A stretch of 64,000 bases of DNA from positions 1 through 64,000 of the forward strand of contig NZ_LLYA01000035.1 of assembly GCF_001440415.1 (NCBI RefSeq). Reading direction: 5' to 3'. A program made the translations under genes and the position numbers. Below the pieces are notes generated by a model, which was not told the DNA's origin, searched no databases, and saw nothing but the letters and a program-made list of their open reading frames with translations. The stretch is from Bradyrhizobium retamae (GTDB lineage: Bacteria; Pseudomonadota; Alphaproteobacteria; Rhizobiales; Xanthobacteraceae). This document shows positions 45,109-53,928 of the stretch, in pieces. Each line of letters begins with the position of its first letter. Positions within the stretch are counted from its first letter, which is position 1.

Positions 45109-45444
45109 TTACGCGGCGGCGCTGGATTTGCGCTCGCTCAGGATCACCTCGAAACCTTCGAACTTGGGATGGCCGAGGTAGAGGCTTTCGCCGGTCTTGT
45201 TGTCGGCGCGGGCATGCGCGCGGCGGAACTCTTCCGATTTGGTCCAGGCTTCGAACGCCACCTTGTCGACCCAGACCGTATGCGACGAATACAGCGTGTG
45301 ATCCTCGGCAACGGGCCCCTTGAGCAGGTGAAACTCGACGAAGCCGGCCATGTTGCTGAGATAGGACTCGCGCGAGCGCCAGACATTCTCGAAGGCCGCT
45401 TCAGAGCCAATCTTCACCTGGAACCGGTTCATCGCGATAAACAT
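45109..45444 (-). CDS. Haem-degrading monooxygenase (IsdG/HmuQ-HmuD type)
   Basis: From ATG 45444 the protein is 111 residues, the size of dimeric ABM-fold haem oxygenases. Features are MFIAMNRFQVKIGSEAAFEN, WRSRESYLSNMAGFVEFHLL and YSSHTVWVDKVAFEAWTKSE with the conserved Trp. B. japonicum has two such enzymes, HmuQ and HmuD, which open the haem ring to release iron; which one this is cannot be decided here. It lies between hmuR and hutX, linking import to iron release. Confidence 0.88.
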   Translation of the reverse strand: MFIAMNRFQVKIGSEAAFENVWRSRESYLSNMAGFVEFHLLKGPVAEDHTLYSSHTVWVDKVAFEAWTKSEEFRRAHARADNKTGESLYLGHPKFEGFEVILSERKSSAAA

Positions 45445-45595
45445 TTGAAATCTCCTTGCTGGGTTGCTGGGGTGCGCCTGGCGTACCGTTTGAGTTGGTT
45501 GGAAACATGGATGCACCGAAGCCGCGCTGGAGCATCAGCGCGGCTTGGTGCGTTTGGAGGTGATGGTCTCACGCGAGACCCTTGGATTCTTCGTG

Positions 45596-47962
45596 TCAGG
45601 TTCCTCCGAAGTGATATCTGAGGCCGCCCTTGAAGACGATGCCGGCGCCAGCGCTGGCCCATTTGACGTCGTTCTGCGTGTCGCCCGTGCTCCCGACCGG
45701 AATAGCGTACGGCCGATAGTACTGGTTGAGAAGATTCTCGACCGAGAAATTGAAGGTGAGATCCCGCGTCGGCTGATACTGCAGATACAGATTGACGAGG
45801 TCGTACGACGTTGCCGGCGTGTAGGTCGGAGGAATGTTCCTGTTTGCGATCGCCGACGTCCACAGCATGGAAAGAATGAGCGTCCTGTCGAGCAGCCTGA
45901 TGCCGGCCGTCGTGGTGATCTTCTGCGGCGGGACGCTATACAGTCCAAATCCTGTCTGCAAGTTCTTGCCATCCTGGAAGGAGCCGGAAATCCCCGCGTA
46001 CCAGAGGCCGGCGTCATACACCGTCTCGGCCTCGAAGCCCTGAATTCGTGCCGACGCGACGTTCTGATACTGCAGGAACGGCAGGGCGCGGAAAATCGGG
46101 TGTGGCGTACCGAACGCAACCTGGTCGATGAAGTCGGTGATATCGTTGCGGAAGAAGTTGATCTTGCCGCGGAAGCTGTCGCCGGCGATGAACAGGTCGT
46201 TTTTCCTGATGTTGAAGCCGATCTCTTTGTTTTTCCCGACCTCGGGGCGCAGGTTCGGATTAGGCAGGAAACAGAAGGTGGAGTCCGCGCCCGGCCCCGG
46301 CGTACCTGACGGACAACGGAAGAATGAATCGAAGGCGGTAGCGCCGGCATGCGGGCCGTTGACCAGCGTCTCCGTGATCGACGGCGTGCGGTAGCCTTCT
46401 GCATAACTGGCATAGGGCGTCACCACCGCCACTGGCATCAATGCGACCGTGATCTTCGGCGACAGCCGGTCGCCCCCCGAAGACGTTGCACCCGACTCCA
46501 GGCTGTAGTTGTCGTAACGCAGTGCGCCGATCGTCTCCAACAGCGTGCTGTATGTCGCTTTCCATTGGACAAACCCGCCGGAAACCGTGCGCCGCCCGCC
46601 TGGAGTCGTGACATCCGAGGTACCGCGCCGGTCGGCCGTCTTCACGTTGTCCTGGAACGCATCGGCGCCGTAGGTGACCGCATGGTGCCAATCCGCATAC
46701 TCGAAGCGCGAGGTGTTGTGTGCGTCGAAACCGACCGTATCGAGCAGATAACCGCGGTTGTCGCCGATGCAGCCGGAGACCGGATTGCCCGGCACGCCGC
46801 CACAAAAGGCGGAGGGAGTCGTGTTGATGTGGAACGTCTTGATCTGGTCGTTCTCGGTGCGATTCCAATAAACCTTCGCATCCCAGTCGAACACCTTGTC
46901 GTCCGGCTGCGAGTATTTCCAGCCGAGCGTCGTCGTGTAGTTCTTTACGTCCGTCCTGTAGATCGACGTGCCGTTAAGGTTATTGGTCCCGTTCGGATTG
47001 GTGGAATTGGGATCACCGGCGCGGCGCGGCGGCTGACCTACGTTGTAAAGGTCTTCCTGGAATATCGTGCCGAGCTTGACTTCGTGTCCGTCAGCAGGAC
47101 GCACGGTCAGCTTGGCGAGGCCAGCGGTGAGCCGGTTTCCAGTATTGGCGACTTCGAAACCAGTGCCGTCCTTGTAGCTTTCCTGCGTGCTGTAGGTGCC
47201 GCCGGCAAAGAAATCCACGTTAGGGGTAACGTGGACACCGCCGAACAGCGAACCAAGGGCGCGCCCCTGATTGGTTCCGAGTATGGTCTTTGCGTCGACA
47301 CCCCAACGCTCGCCCGGGCGAACGACGTCGTCGATGTCCTTGGTGCGGAACGACGCAACGCCGCCGATCGCGCCCGAACCGTAGATGTTGGCCGTCGGCC
47401 CCCGCACGATGTCGATGCTGCTGACCAATTCCGGGTTGAGGAAGAAGGAGCCGTTCGCGAAATGGCCGGTGCGCTGATAGTTCTGCCGTGCGCCATCGAC
47501 CACCACGGCAACGCGACCAAAATCCTGCAAGCCGCGAATATTGATCGAGGTCGACGGCTCGTCGCCGCGATCCTGCACCCACACGCCGGGAATGTTGTAG
47601 AGGAGACCGCCGAGCGTGCTGGCTTGGCGGCCCTGGATCTCTTCCAGCGTCACCACGCTGACCGGCGCCAGTGCGTCGATCGCGCGCTCCTCGGTCTTCG
47701 ACGCCACAACCGTAAGGGTATCCAGCGACTGCACCGGCGCGGCTCCAATCTGCGCCCGCGCATTCATCACCGGCGCCGTCGGCTGTTGCTCCTGCGGCGG
47801 CTTCGCCGGCTTGCGCCGCGACTGCTTCTGGCGCTCGGACGCGCCGCTTGCGGCCTGCGTACCCGCCGTCTGCGCGTTGCCGGCTTCCCCGACCAGCAAT
47901 GCAATTGAAAACACCGACGCGCCCAACAAGAGGGCACGCGAAATCCTAGCCCCGTCAGCCAT
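45596..47962 (-). CDS. hmuR: TonB-dependent haem/haemoglobin receptor
   Basis: The 788-residue protein has a signal peptide (about residues 1-30, ending GNAQ) and a Pro/Lys/Gln-rich spacer. A TonB box (DTLTVVASKTEE) follows, then a plug domain (EIQGRQASTLGGLLYNIPGV, FGRVAVVVDGARQNYQRTGH, DIVRGPTANIYGSGAIGGV) and a 22-strand barrel ending KGGLRYHFGGT. The order and motifs are those of the haemoglobin/transferrin/lactoferrin receptor family. It takes up haem at the outer membrane using TonB energy. The divergent hmuP gene and the inverted repeat between them point to iron-dependent control by Irr or Fur-type regulators. Confidence 0.93.
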   Translation of the reverse strand: MADGARISRALLLGASVFSIALLVGEAGNAQTAGTQAASGASERQKQSRRKPAKPPQEQQPTAPVMNARAQIGAAPVQSLDTLTVVASKTEERAIDALAPVSVVTLEEIQGRQASTLGGLLYNIPGVWVQDRGDEPSTSINIRGLQDFGRVAVVVDGARQNYQRTGHFANGSFFLNPELVSSIDIVRGPTANIYGSGAIGGVASFRTKDIDDVVRPGERWGVDAKTILGTNQGRALGSLFGGVHVTPNVDFFAGGTYSTQESYKDGTGFEVANTGNRLTAGLAKLTVRPADGHEVKLGTIFQEDLYNVGQPPRRAGDPNSTNPNGTNNLNGTSIYRTDVKNYTTTLGWKYSQPDDKVFDWDAKVYWNRTENDQIKTFHINTTPSAFCGGVPGNPVSGCIGDNRGYLLDTVGFDAHNTSRFEYADWHHAVTYGADAFQDNVKTADRRGTSDVTTPGGRRTVSGGFVQWKATYSTLLETIGALRYDNYSLESGATSSGGDRLSPKITVALMPVAVVTPYASYAEGYRTPSITETLVNGPHAGATAFDSFFRCPSGTPGPGADSTFCFLPNPNLRPEVGKNKEIGFNIRKNDLFIAGDSFRGKINFFRNDITDFIDQVAFGTPHPIFRALPFLQYQNVASARIQGFEAETVYDAGLWYAGISGSFQDGKNLQTGFGLYSVPPQKITTTAGIRLLDRTLILSMLWTSAIANRNIPPTYTPATSYDLVNLYLQYQPTRDLTFNFSVENLLNQYYRPYAIPVGSTGDTQNDVKWASAGAGIVFKGGLRYHFGGT

Positions 47963-48122
47963 ACAACCCCAGCCCCGATATCTGTTCTTTTGGGTCTGGC
48001 TGGCGGGCGCTGCGCGTAACTTGCGAGCTGCTTGCTGGCTGCCACATGGATGCAGGCATTATGCCAACGTCGCATCATGCTTGGTTACGTGGCGGTTCCC
48101 GGGCGGTCAAGAACCGCATTCG

Positions 48123-48147
48123 GCACTTTATATCAATTGTAAAGTGC
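48123..48147. promoter_or_regulatory. Inverted repeat in the hmuR-hmuP promoter region
   Basis: GCACTTTA (48123-48130) is mirrored by TAAAGTGC (48140-48147) across nine A+T-rich bases. It is 161 bases upstream of hmuR and 74 upstream of hmuP. It may be an iron-responsive operator. The match to a specific Irr or Fur box cannot be confirmed by eye. Confidence 0.5.
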
Positions 48148-48220
48148 AGTGGTTGGATTGCGGCCCCGCCCAACTATACAAGCGTGGATCGATTGAATTT
48201 TCGGGGCACCAAAGCACAAA

Positions 48221-48427
48221 ATGTCCGCGACAACAGGAGACAAGCTCGGAAGCACCCGGACGCAAGCCGGCAATCCCGCTTCCGCAGCCAGATCGCTGGC
48301 GATCAGCGGCAACCGGATCGACAGCCGCGAACTGTTCGCCACCGAGCGCGAAATCATCATCGCGCATGGCGAGGAGCATTATCGCCTGCGGCTGACGTCG
48401 CAGAACAAGCTGATCCTGACAAAGTGA
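48221..48427 (+). CDS. hmuP: Haemin uptake protein HemP/HmuP
   Basis: The 68-residue protein ends with the HemP domain: IDSRELFATEREIIIAHGEE followed by HYRLRLTSQNKLILTK. The N-terminal 28 residues are polar and variable. In Bradyrhizobium japonicum HmuP acts with Irr as an activator of hmuR, which fits its position across the promoter region from hmuR. hmuT starts 20 bases downstream. GACAACAGGAGACAAGC lies inside the first codons, so an internal start is conceivable, but the full frame has a normal length. Confidence 0.93.
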   Translation: MSATTGDKLGSTRTQAGNPASAARSLAISGNRIDSRELFATEREIIIAHGEEHYRLRLTSQNKLILTK

Positions 48428-48446
48428 CCGACCTGGTGAACCCGCA

Positions 48447-49397
48447 ATGACAGTTTGTCGCACGATTGCAGTGTCGGCCGCCGCGGGCTGTTTCCTGCTC
48501 GGCGGCGTCGCGCTCGCTGCGGCCGTTACGGTGCATGATGCCCGTGATCGCGACGTCACGATCGCAGACCCCGCGCGGATCGTCTCGATCGGTGGCGCGA
48601 TCACGGAAATTCTCTATGCGCTCGGCTTCGAGGATCGCCTCGTCGGCGTCGATTCGACCAGCCTCTATCCCGCCGCGGCGCGCGAGAAACCGGATGTCGG
48701 CTACATGCGCCAGCTTTCGGCAGAGGGCGTGCTCGGGCTCAATCCCTCCCTGGTGCTGGCCGCGCAAGGGTCCGGGCCGAAGGAAACCATCGACGTGCTG
48801 GAGGCTGCCAAGGTGCCGCTGGTGCTGGTGCCCGAAACCTTTTCGGAAGCAGGCCTGCTCGACAAGATCAGGCTGGTCGGCCACGCCATGGACGCGGATA
48901 AGCGCGCCGAATGCCTGACCGCGGCCGTGTCGGACGATCTGGCGCAACTGCGCGAGCTACGCGCCAAGGTGACGAAGCCGGTGCGCGTGATGTTCGTGAT
49001 GTCGCTGTTGAACGGCCGGGCGATGGCCGCCGGAAAGAACACCGCGGCAAACGAGATCATCGCGCTTGCCGGCGGCATCAACGCCATCGACAGCTATGAA
49101 GGCTACAAGATCATCAATGACGAGGCGATCGTCGCGGCGAAGCCCGAGGTCGTGCTCTCGATCCAGCGCGGCAAGGATTCGGTGGTCGCGGAGACGGTGT
49201 ATCTTCATCCGGCCTTCGCGATGACCCCCGTTGCGGCCAACAAGGCCTTCATCTCGATGGAAGGCCTTTATCTGCTCGGCTTCGGGCCGCGCACGGCGGC
49301 CGCCGCCCGCGATCTCTCGATCAAGCTCTATCCGGCGCTGGCGCCGCAGGCCGAGAAATTCAAGCCTGCGGCACTCACCGCCGACTGCCGGAAATGA
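48447..49397 (+). CDS. hmuT: Periplasmic haem-binding protein HmuT
   Basis: HmuT collects haem in the periplasm for the HmuUV importer. The 316-residue product has a signal peptide (to about residue 26) and the cluster A-II binding-protein pattern: ARIVSIGGAITEILYALGFE, AREKPDVGYMRQLSAEGVLG, TFSEAGLLDKIRLVGHAMDA, and GEIxx-like NEIIALAGGINAIDSYEGYK. A Tyr in the DVGYMRQ loop is the usual haem ligand. It overlaps hmuU by four bases, so translation is coupled. Confidence 0.93.
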   Translation: MTVCRTIAVSAAAGCFLLGGVALAAAVTVHDARDRDVTIADPARIVSIGGAITEILYALGFEDRLVGVDSTSLYPAAAREKPDVGYMRQLSAEGVLGLNPSLVLAAQGSGPKETIDVLEAAKVPLVLVPETFSEAGLLDKIRLVGHAMDADKRAECLTAAVSDDLAQLRELRAKVTKPVRVMFVMSLLNGRAMAAGKNTAANEIIALAGGINAIDSYEGYKIINDEAIVAAKPEVVLSIQRGKDSVVAETVYLHPAFAMTPVAANKAFISMEGLYLLGFGPRTAAAARDLSIKLYPALAPQAEKFKPAALTADCRK

Positions 49398-50485
49398 CCG
49401 TTCTGACCGAGGGTAACGCCAAGCGCCGCAGCGGATACGCGTTGCGCCCTCCGGCCTCACTGACCCTCATTTGCCTGTTCGCCGCGCTGGCCGGTGCAGC
49501 GCTGATCGCGCTGACGGTTGGCGCCGCCGGAATTCCGCTGGCGCGGCTGCCGGCCGCGCTCGGCCTGTGGGGTGACGCCGCGGCTGGTCCAAGCCTCGCG
49601 CGCGACCAGCTCGTGCTGTGGTCGATCCGGATTCCACGGATCGGTGCGGCCGCGATGATCGGAGCGCTGCTCGCGGCATCGGGCGCCATCATGCAGGGGC
49701 TGTTCCGCAACCCCCTCGCCGACCCCGCATTGGTCGGCGTTTCCTCCGGCGGCGCGCTGGCGGCGGCGGCTGCGATCGTCTTCACCGACAGCCAGATCGG
49801 CCAGAACTTCCGCTTCATGCAGCATCAGTTGCTGCCGATCGCGGCGTTCGCCGGTTCGCTCGCGACCACCGTCATTCTTTATTCGATCGCGAGCCGCTCC
49901 GGGCGGACGTCGATCGCGATTTTCCTGCTGGCCGGCATTGCCATCGCTGCGATCGCCAATGCCGGCATCGGGCTCCTCGTGTTCATCGCCGACGATCGCC
50001 AGTTGCGCGATATCACGTTCTGGCTATTGGGCTCGCTGAGCGGCGCGACCTGGCCCAAGCTCGCCACGCTGGCGCCGGTGCTGGGCTTGGCTGCGATCGC
50101 CTGCCTCTCGATCGCGCGTGGGCTCGACGTGCTGGTGCTGGGCGAGGCCGAGGCGTTCCATAGCGGCGTCGACGTCGAGCGGCTGAAGCGGATTTCGATC
50201 GTGCTGGTGTCGGCGATGACGGGCGTGGCGGTTTCGGTCTGCGGCGTCGTCGGCTTTATCGGCATCGTGGTGCCGCATCTGTTGCGGCTGGTGATCGGGC
50301 CGGCGCACCGGTTGCTGCTGCCCGCTTCCATGCTGCTGGGCGCGGTGCTGCTGGTGGGCGCCGATACGCTGGCCCGCACCATCGTGGCGCCCGCGGAAAT
50401 GCCGATCGGAATCCTGACGGCTGCGATCGGTGCGCCGTTCTTTCTGGCGATGCTGCTCCGCCAGCGCGGGCTGGTTTCGCTATGA
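49394..50485 (+). CDS. hmuU: Haem ABC transporter permease HmuU
   Basis: The 363-residue protein belongs to the FecCD/BtuC permease family, with about ten membrane helices. Typical pieces are LWSIRIPRIGAAAMIGALLA, AASGAIMQGLFRNPLADPALVG in parts (LFRNPLADP), GSLSGATWPKLATLAPVLG and VVGFIGIVVPHLLRLVIGPA. It forms the homodimeric inner-membrane channel for haem. Four-base overlaps with hmuT and hmuV tie the operon together. Confidence 0.94.
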   Translation: MTVLTEGNAKRRSGYALRPPASLTLICLFAALAGAALIALTVGAAGIPLARLPAALGLWGDAAAGPSLARDQLVLWSIRIPRIGAAAMIGALLAASGAIMQGLFRNPLADPALVGVSSGGALAAAAAIVFTDSQIGQNFRFMQHQLLPIAAFAGSLATTVILYSIASRSGRTSIAIFLLAGIAIAAIANAGIGLLVFIADDRQLRDITFWLLGSLSGATWPKLATLAPVLGLAAIACLSIARGLDVLVLGEAEAFHSGVDVERLKRISIVLVSAMTGVAVSVCGVVGFIGIVVPHLLRLVIGPAHRLLLPASMLLGAVLLVGADTLARTIVAPAEMPIGILTAAIGAPFFLAMLLRQRGLVSL

Positions 50486-51282
50486 CCGCCATTCTCGAAG
50501 CGCAGTCGGTTTCAATGGTCGTTGGCGGCGCCACGCTGGTCGATGGCATCGATCTTTGCGTCGCCCCCGGCGAGATGGTCGCGATCGTCGGCCCCAACGG
50601 CGCCGGCAAATCGACGCTGCTACGGATGCTGTCAGGCGATCTCCGCCCGACGCGCGGCCAGATCAGGCTGAAGCAGCGCGACATCGAAAGCTATCCGCCG
50701 CGCCTTCTCGCTTTCCACCGCGCGATGCTGTCGCAGCATGTCAACGTCACCTTCCCGTTCACGGTCGAGGAGATCGTCCATATGGGCGCGGGTGATGCCG
50801 GCCGCGCCGCCGCGCAGCGGCTGGTCGATGCGGCGCTCGGTGAGGTCGATCTGGCGCATTTCAGCCAGCGGCAATTACCGACGCTCTCCGGCGGCGAACA
50901 GCAGCGTGCGCATTTCGCCCGCGTGCTGGTGCAGCTCGCCTGCGGCGAGGCGCAGCATGGGCCGGGCCTCTTGCTGCTGGACGAGCCGACCTCGAGCCTC
51001 GACATGCGCCACCAGATCGACCTGGTGGAAACGGCGAAGCGGCGCGCGCAGAACGGCACGGCCGTTATCGCCGTGCTGCACGACCTCAATCTCGCCATGC
51101 GCTTCGCCGATCGCATCGTGCTGTTGCATCGGGGTAAGCTCGCCGTCGATGGCGGCCGCAGCGATGCGATCACAGCCGAGACCATCCGCCGGATCTTTGA
51201 GGTCGACGTGAAGATCGACTATACCGACGCCGGCGTGCCGTTCCTGCTGCCGCAGACCATGCGGCCGGCTGCAGTGCAGTAA
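50482..51282 (+). CDS. hmuV: Haem ABC transporter ATP-binding protein HmuV
   Basis: The 266-residue ATPase has Walker A GPNGAGKST, the Q-loop region, the signature LSGGEQQRAHFARVL, Walker B LLLLDEPTSSLD and the switch His in VLHDLNLAM. It powers HmuU. The length and the inserted QLACGEAQHGPG segment before Walker B are usual for HmuV. It is the last gene of the rightward hmu operon, and no terminator is obvious in the 114 bases that follow. Confidence 0.95.
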   Translation: MTAILEAQSVSMVVGGATLVDGIDLCVAPGEMVAIVGPNGAGKSTLLRMLSGDLRPTRGQIRLKQRDIESYPPRLLAFHRAMLSQHVNVTFPFTVEEIVHMGAGDAGRAAAQRLVDAALGEVDLAHFSQRQLPTLSGGEQQRAHFARVLVQLACGEAQHGPGLLLLDEPTSSLDMRHQIDLVETAKRRAQNGTAVIAVLHDLNLAMRFADRIVLLHRGKLAVDGGRSDAITAETIRRIFEVDVKIDYTDAGVPFLLPQTMRPAAVQ

Positions 51283-51319
51283 CGCCTAAACCGCAGCCTT
51301 ATCCAACGCCGTTACGCGG

Positions 51320-51348
51320 CTTTCACAAAACTGTCAGCCGGCTGTAAC
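51320..51348 (+). promoter_or_regulatory. Three-unit Pho box upstream of the phytase-like gene
   Basis: CTTTCAC, CTGTCAG and CTGTAAC occur at 51320, 51331 and 51342, an exact 11-base period. They are separated by AAAA and CCGG. This is the PhoB-box layout (CTGTCAT-N4 repeats). It ends 48 bases before the ATG at 51397. Confidence 0.75.
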
Positions 51349-51396
51349 AGCTGCTGCGCAAGACACACCGCATCGCTATTCAACAGGAGATCCGCC

Positions 51397-52749
51397 ATGC
51401 GCGTGTCATTGCTCTGCTCCGTCGCATCCATGTTTCTGGCTGGCGCCGCCTTCGCTCAAGGTGAAGGCGAGTTTCCCGCCACGCTGAAGGGCCACGCCGT
51501 GCTGCCGGCGCAGACCTTTATCGACGCGCCTGCTGATGCGCCTGACGATCTCAAGACATCAGGCAAATACACCACCGGCCGCCGCATCGACGCCGTGGGC
51601 ACTTTGATGGGCAAGTCCTACGAACGCCCGACCGGCGTTTCGCTGCCGTTCAAGGGCCAGCCGCTGCAGGGCCATTCCGGCATCAAGGTGATGCCGGACG
51701 GCTCGTTCTGGCTGCTCACCGACAACGGCATGGGTTCGCGTTACAACTCGGCCGACTCGATGCTCTATCTCAACCGGCACAAGATCGATTGGGCGAGCGG
51801 AAAGATCGAGCGACAGGAAACCGTCTTCCTGCACGATCCCGACAAGAAGGTGCCGTTCCGCATTCTCCATGAAGACACCGCCAAGCGCTATCTCACCGGC
51901 GCCGACTTCGACACCGAAGGTTTTCAGATCATCGGCGACAGCTTTTGGATCGGCGACGAGTTCGGGCCCTACGTGCTGAAGGCCGACAAGACCGGCAAGG
52001 TGCTGGCGGTATCTGAGACGACCGCCGACGGCAAGCCGGTGCGCTCGCCCGATCACTGGTCGGTGCAGTCGCCTGCAGTTCCAGGCGCCAGCTACACCAC
52101 CGTCAACCTCCGCCGCTCCAAGGGTTATGAAGGCTTTGCCGGCTCGAAGGACGGCAAGTTCCTCTACGGCCTGCTCGAGGGCCCGCTGTGGAATGCCGAG
52201 AAGAAGGACGCTGAAAAAGTCGACGGCAAGGAAGCCGCGAGGATCCTCGAATTCGACGTCGCGGCGGAAAAATTCACCGGCCGTTACTGGCACTATGTGT
52301 TCGAGCAGAACGGCAACGCCATCGGCGATTTCAACATGATCGATGCGACGAGCGGCCTGATCATCGAGCGCGACAATGGCGAAGGTACCGCCGACAAGGC
52401 TTGCCCGGCCGGCCAGCGCGGCGAGAACTGCTTTGCGGACCTCGCCAAATTCAAGCGCGTCTACAAGATCGAGCTCTCCGACGCCAATGTCGGCAAGCCG
52501 GTGCGCAAGATCGCCTATGTCGACCTGATGAAGATCAAGGATCCCGACAAGAAGGCGCGCAAACCGCTCAATGACGGCGTGCTGACCTTTCCGTTCTTCA
52601 CCATCGAGAACGTCGAGCGCGTCGACGAGACGCATATCATCGTCGGCAACGACAACAATCTGCCGTTCTCGTCGAGCCGCGATCCCAACAAGGCTGACGA
52701 CAACGAGTTCGTGCTGCTGGAGGTGGGGGAGTTCTTGAAGGCGAAGTAG
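51397..52749 (+). CDS. Exported phytase-like (esterase-like) protein
   Basis: The 450-residue protein has a signal peptide (to AFAQ, residue 21) and a phytase-like beta-propeller of the PF13449 type: GHSGIKVMPDGSFWLLTDNG, LTGADFDTEGFQIIGDSFWI, GDEFGPYVLKADKTGKVL, the acidic loop GDFNMIDATSGLIIERDNGE and VGNDNNLPFSSSRDPNKADD. This family often hydrolyses phosphoesters or sits among phosphate-starvation genes. The Pho box directly upstream supports that role here. It is probably periplasmic or secreted. The ribosome site is CAGGAGATCCGCC. Confidence 0.87.
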   Translation: MRVSLLCSVASMFLAGAAFAQGEGEFPATLKGHAVLPAQTFIDAPADAPDDLKTSGKYTTGRRIDAVGTLMGKSYERPTGVSLPFKGQPLQGHSGIKVMPDGSFWLLTDNGMGSRYNSADSMLYLNRHKIDWASGKIERQETVFLHDPDKKVPFRILHEDTAKRYLTGADFDTEGFQIIGDSFWIGDEFGPYVLKADKTGKVLAVSETTADGKPVRSPDHWSVQSPAVPGASYTTVNLRRSKGYEGFAGSKDGKFLYGLLEGPLWNAEKKDAEKVDGKEAARILEFDVAAEKFTGRYWHYVFEQNGNAIGDFNMIDATSGLIIERDNGEGTADKACPAGQRGENCFADLAKFKRVYKIELSDANVGKPVRKIAYVDLMKIKDPDKKARKPLNDGVLTFPFFTIENVERVDETHIIVGNDNNLPFSSSRDPNKADDNEFVLLEVGEFLKAK

Positions 52750-52754
52750 GTCAT

Positions 52755-52819
52755 CTCCCTCTCCCCGCCCTTCGCGGGAGACTTGACTCCCTCTCCCCGC
52801 GAAAAGCGGGGAGAGGGAG
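52755..52819. terminator. Palindromic repeat acting as a likely bidirectional terminator, family D
   Basis: CTCCCTCTCCCCGC (52787-52800) pairs perfectly with GCGGGGAGAGGGAG (52806-52819) around GAAAA. It fills the gap between the convergent phytase-like and membrane-protein genes. A shorter relative is at 55861-55892. Confidence 0.7.
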
Positions 52820-52831
52820 CAGAGAAGAGCG

Positions 52832-53689
52832 CTACGGCATCACCGTCTTGCGCCGCCCGATCGCATCAGATCGTGACATCCACTCCGGCAGCGGTGCACC
52901 ATCCCGATGCCGTCCGCCGGCGCAAGCTGCGGCCCAGGTGGCGACGGCGCCGAGCAAAATCGCGGTCGCGACCGAGAAGGCGAGAATGATGCTGCTGCGC
53001 CGTGATCGCGTAATCGCAGTCTTGGCGCTGGCGACGACGCTATCGACGCGCCGCTCCGCATCCGGCGCGGAAAGGCCTGTAAGGGCGCCGACCTGCTGAA
53101 TTAGATAGGTGCGGTCGTCCGCGCTGAGCCCGCTGTGGCTGGACGTGGTGAGCAGGATGCGCCCTGCTTCGGCCCGCTCCGCGCTAAGATCGACATTGGG
53201 TGCTCGGCGACCGGCGCGAAACAGCCGGTCCAGCTCATAGCTCAACAGCGGCTCTGCCGTACTGGCCTGCGCAGAACTGCGCATCGACGGCGTCCGGCTG
53301 ATCGTGGCCACGCTCACCAGGGCGGCGAGCAGCACTCCCAGGATCACGGCGAGGGACCAGACGCCCAGGCCATGGACGCCGTCTGCCCGTTCAGTGTCCT
53401 CCACGGATGCAGCGGCGGTCGCGGTGCGAACGCGGCCGGCGACATAACCGCCAAGGCCGAAGCTCACGATGGCCTGCAGGATGAGGTAGATGCCCGACAG
53501 GATCGCGAGCGCTGCGGACGCATCGCGCCATGTCGGCGCGGTCGATGTAACGCCGAGACCGATCGTGGCGCCAAACGTCAGCAGCACGAAAGAAAGCGCG
53601 GTCGCCGCAAACGCGCCAAGCACGATCGGCGACCATTGCAGGAAACGCGGCGCGATATCGCTGCGCACCGCAGGAGAGGCGTTTTCCAT
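52832..53689 (-). CDS. Conserved membrane protein, about 285 residues
   Basis: The start at ATG 53689 (MENASPAV) is chosen because GGAGGGGTCG lies directly before it and overlaps the alternative ATG at 53701. The protein has about four hydrophobic segments: FLQWSPIVLGAFAATALSFV region, ASAALAILSGIYLILQAIVS, GVWSLAVILGVLLAALVSVA and, near the end, IILAFSVATAILLGAVATWA. The middle 100 residues are polar and helical. Similar proteins recur in Bradyrhizobium without a known role. It follows the 24-residue peptide gene on the same strand. Confidence 0.75.
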   Translation of the reverse strand: MENASPAVRSDIAPRFLQWSPIVLGAFAATALSFVLLTFGATIGLGVTSTAPTWRDASAALAILSGIYLILQAIVSFGLGGYVAGRVRTATAAASVEDTERADGVHGLGVWSLAVILGVLLAALVSVATISRTPSMRSSAQASTAEPLLSYELDRLFRAGRRAPNVDLSAERAEAGRILLTTSSHSGLSADDRTYLIQQVGALTGLSAPDAERRVDSVVASAKTAITRSRRSSIILAFSVATAILLGAVATWAAACAGGRHRDGAPLPEWMSRSDAIGRRKTVMP

Positions 53690-53704
53690 CGACCCCTCCA
53701 TGCG

Positions 53705-53779
53705 TTAGCGAAGGCCGAAGAAGGACAGAATTGCCAGGATCACGACAATGAGACCGACGAGATAGATGAGCCCATGCAT
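53705..53779 (-). CDS. 24-residue single-helix membrane peptide
   Basis: From ATG 53779, after GGAGAAAGCC, the frame encodes a 24-residue peptide that is nearly all hydrophobic. It begins MHGLIYLVGLIVVILAILSF and ends in FGLR with TAA. It is too short for usual gene callers. The combination of a good ribosome site, a clean membrane helix and same-strand position before the 285-residue membrane protein gene supports it. Nearly identical short peptides are familiar from Bradyrhizobium intergenic regions. A partner role in a membrane complex is possible but not shown. Confidence 0.7.
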   Translation of the reverse strand: MHGLIYLVGLIVVILAILSFFGLR

Positions 53780-53928
53780 GGCTTTCTCCATGTGCCCCGC
53801 CGCCATTTCTCATCGACAATCGGTCGGCATTGGCAAAGTTCCTCCCGTCGGCAGGAAAAAGATGCAATCGACGCGGCGCAGCAGAAGTCCTTCGCTCGCT
53901 ATGAACGCAATGTCCGCTCGTCGACACT

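Noticed and set aside
46349..47908. 519-codon plus-strand frame opposite hmuR
   Set aside because: It is antisense to an unmistakable receptor gene, and its Arg/Ala/Val-rich product has no recognisable features.
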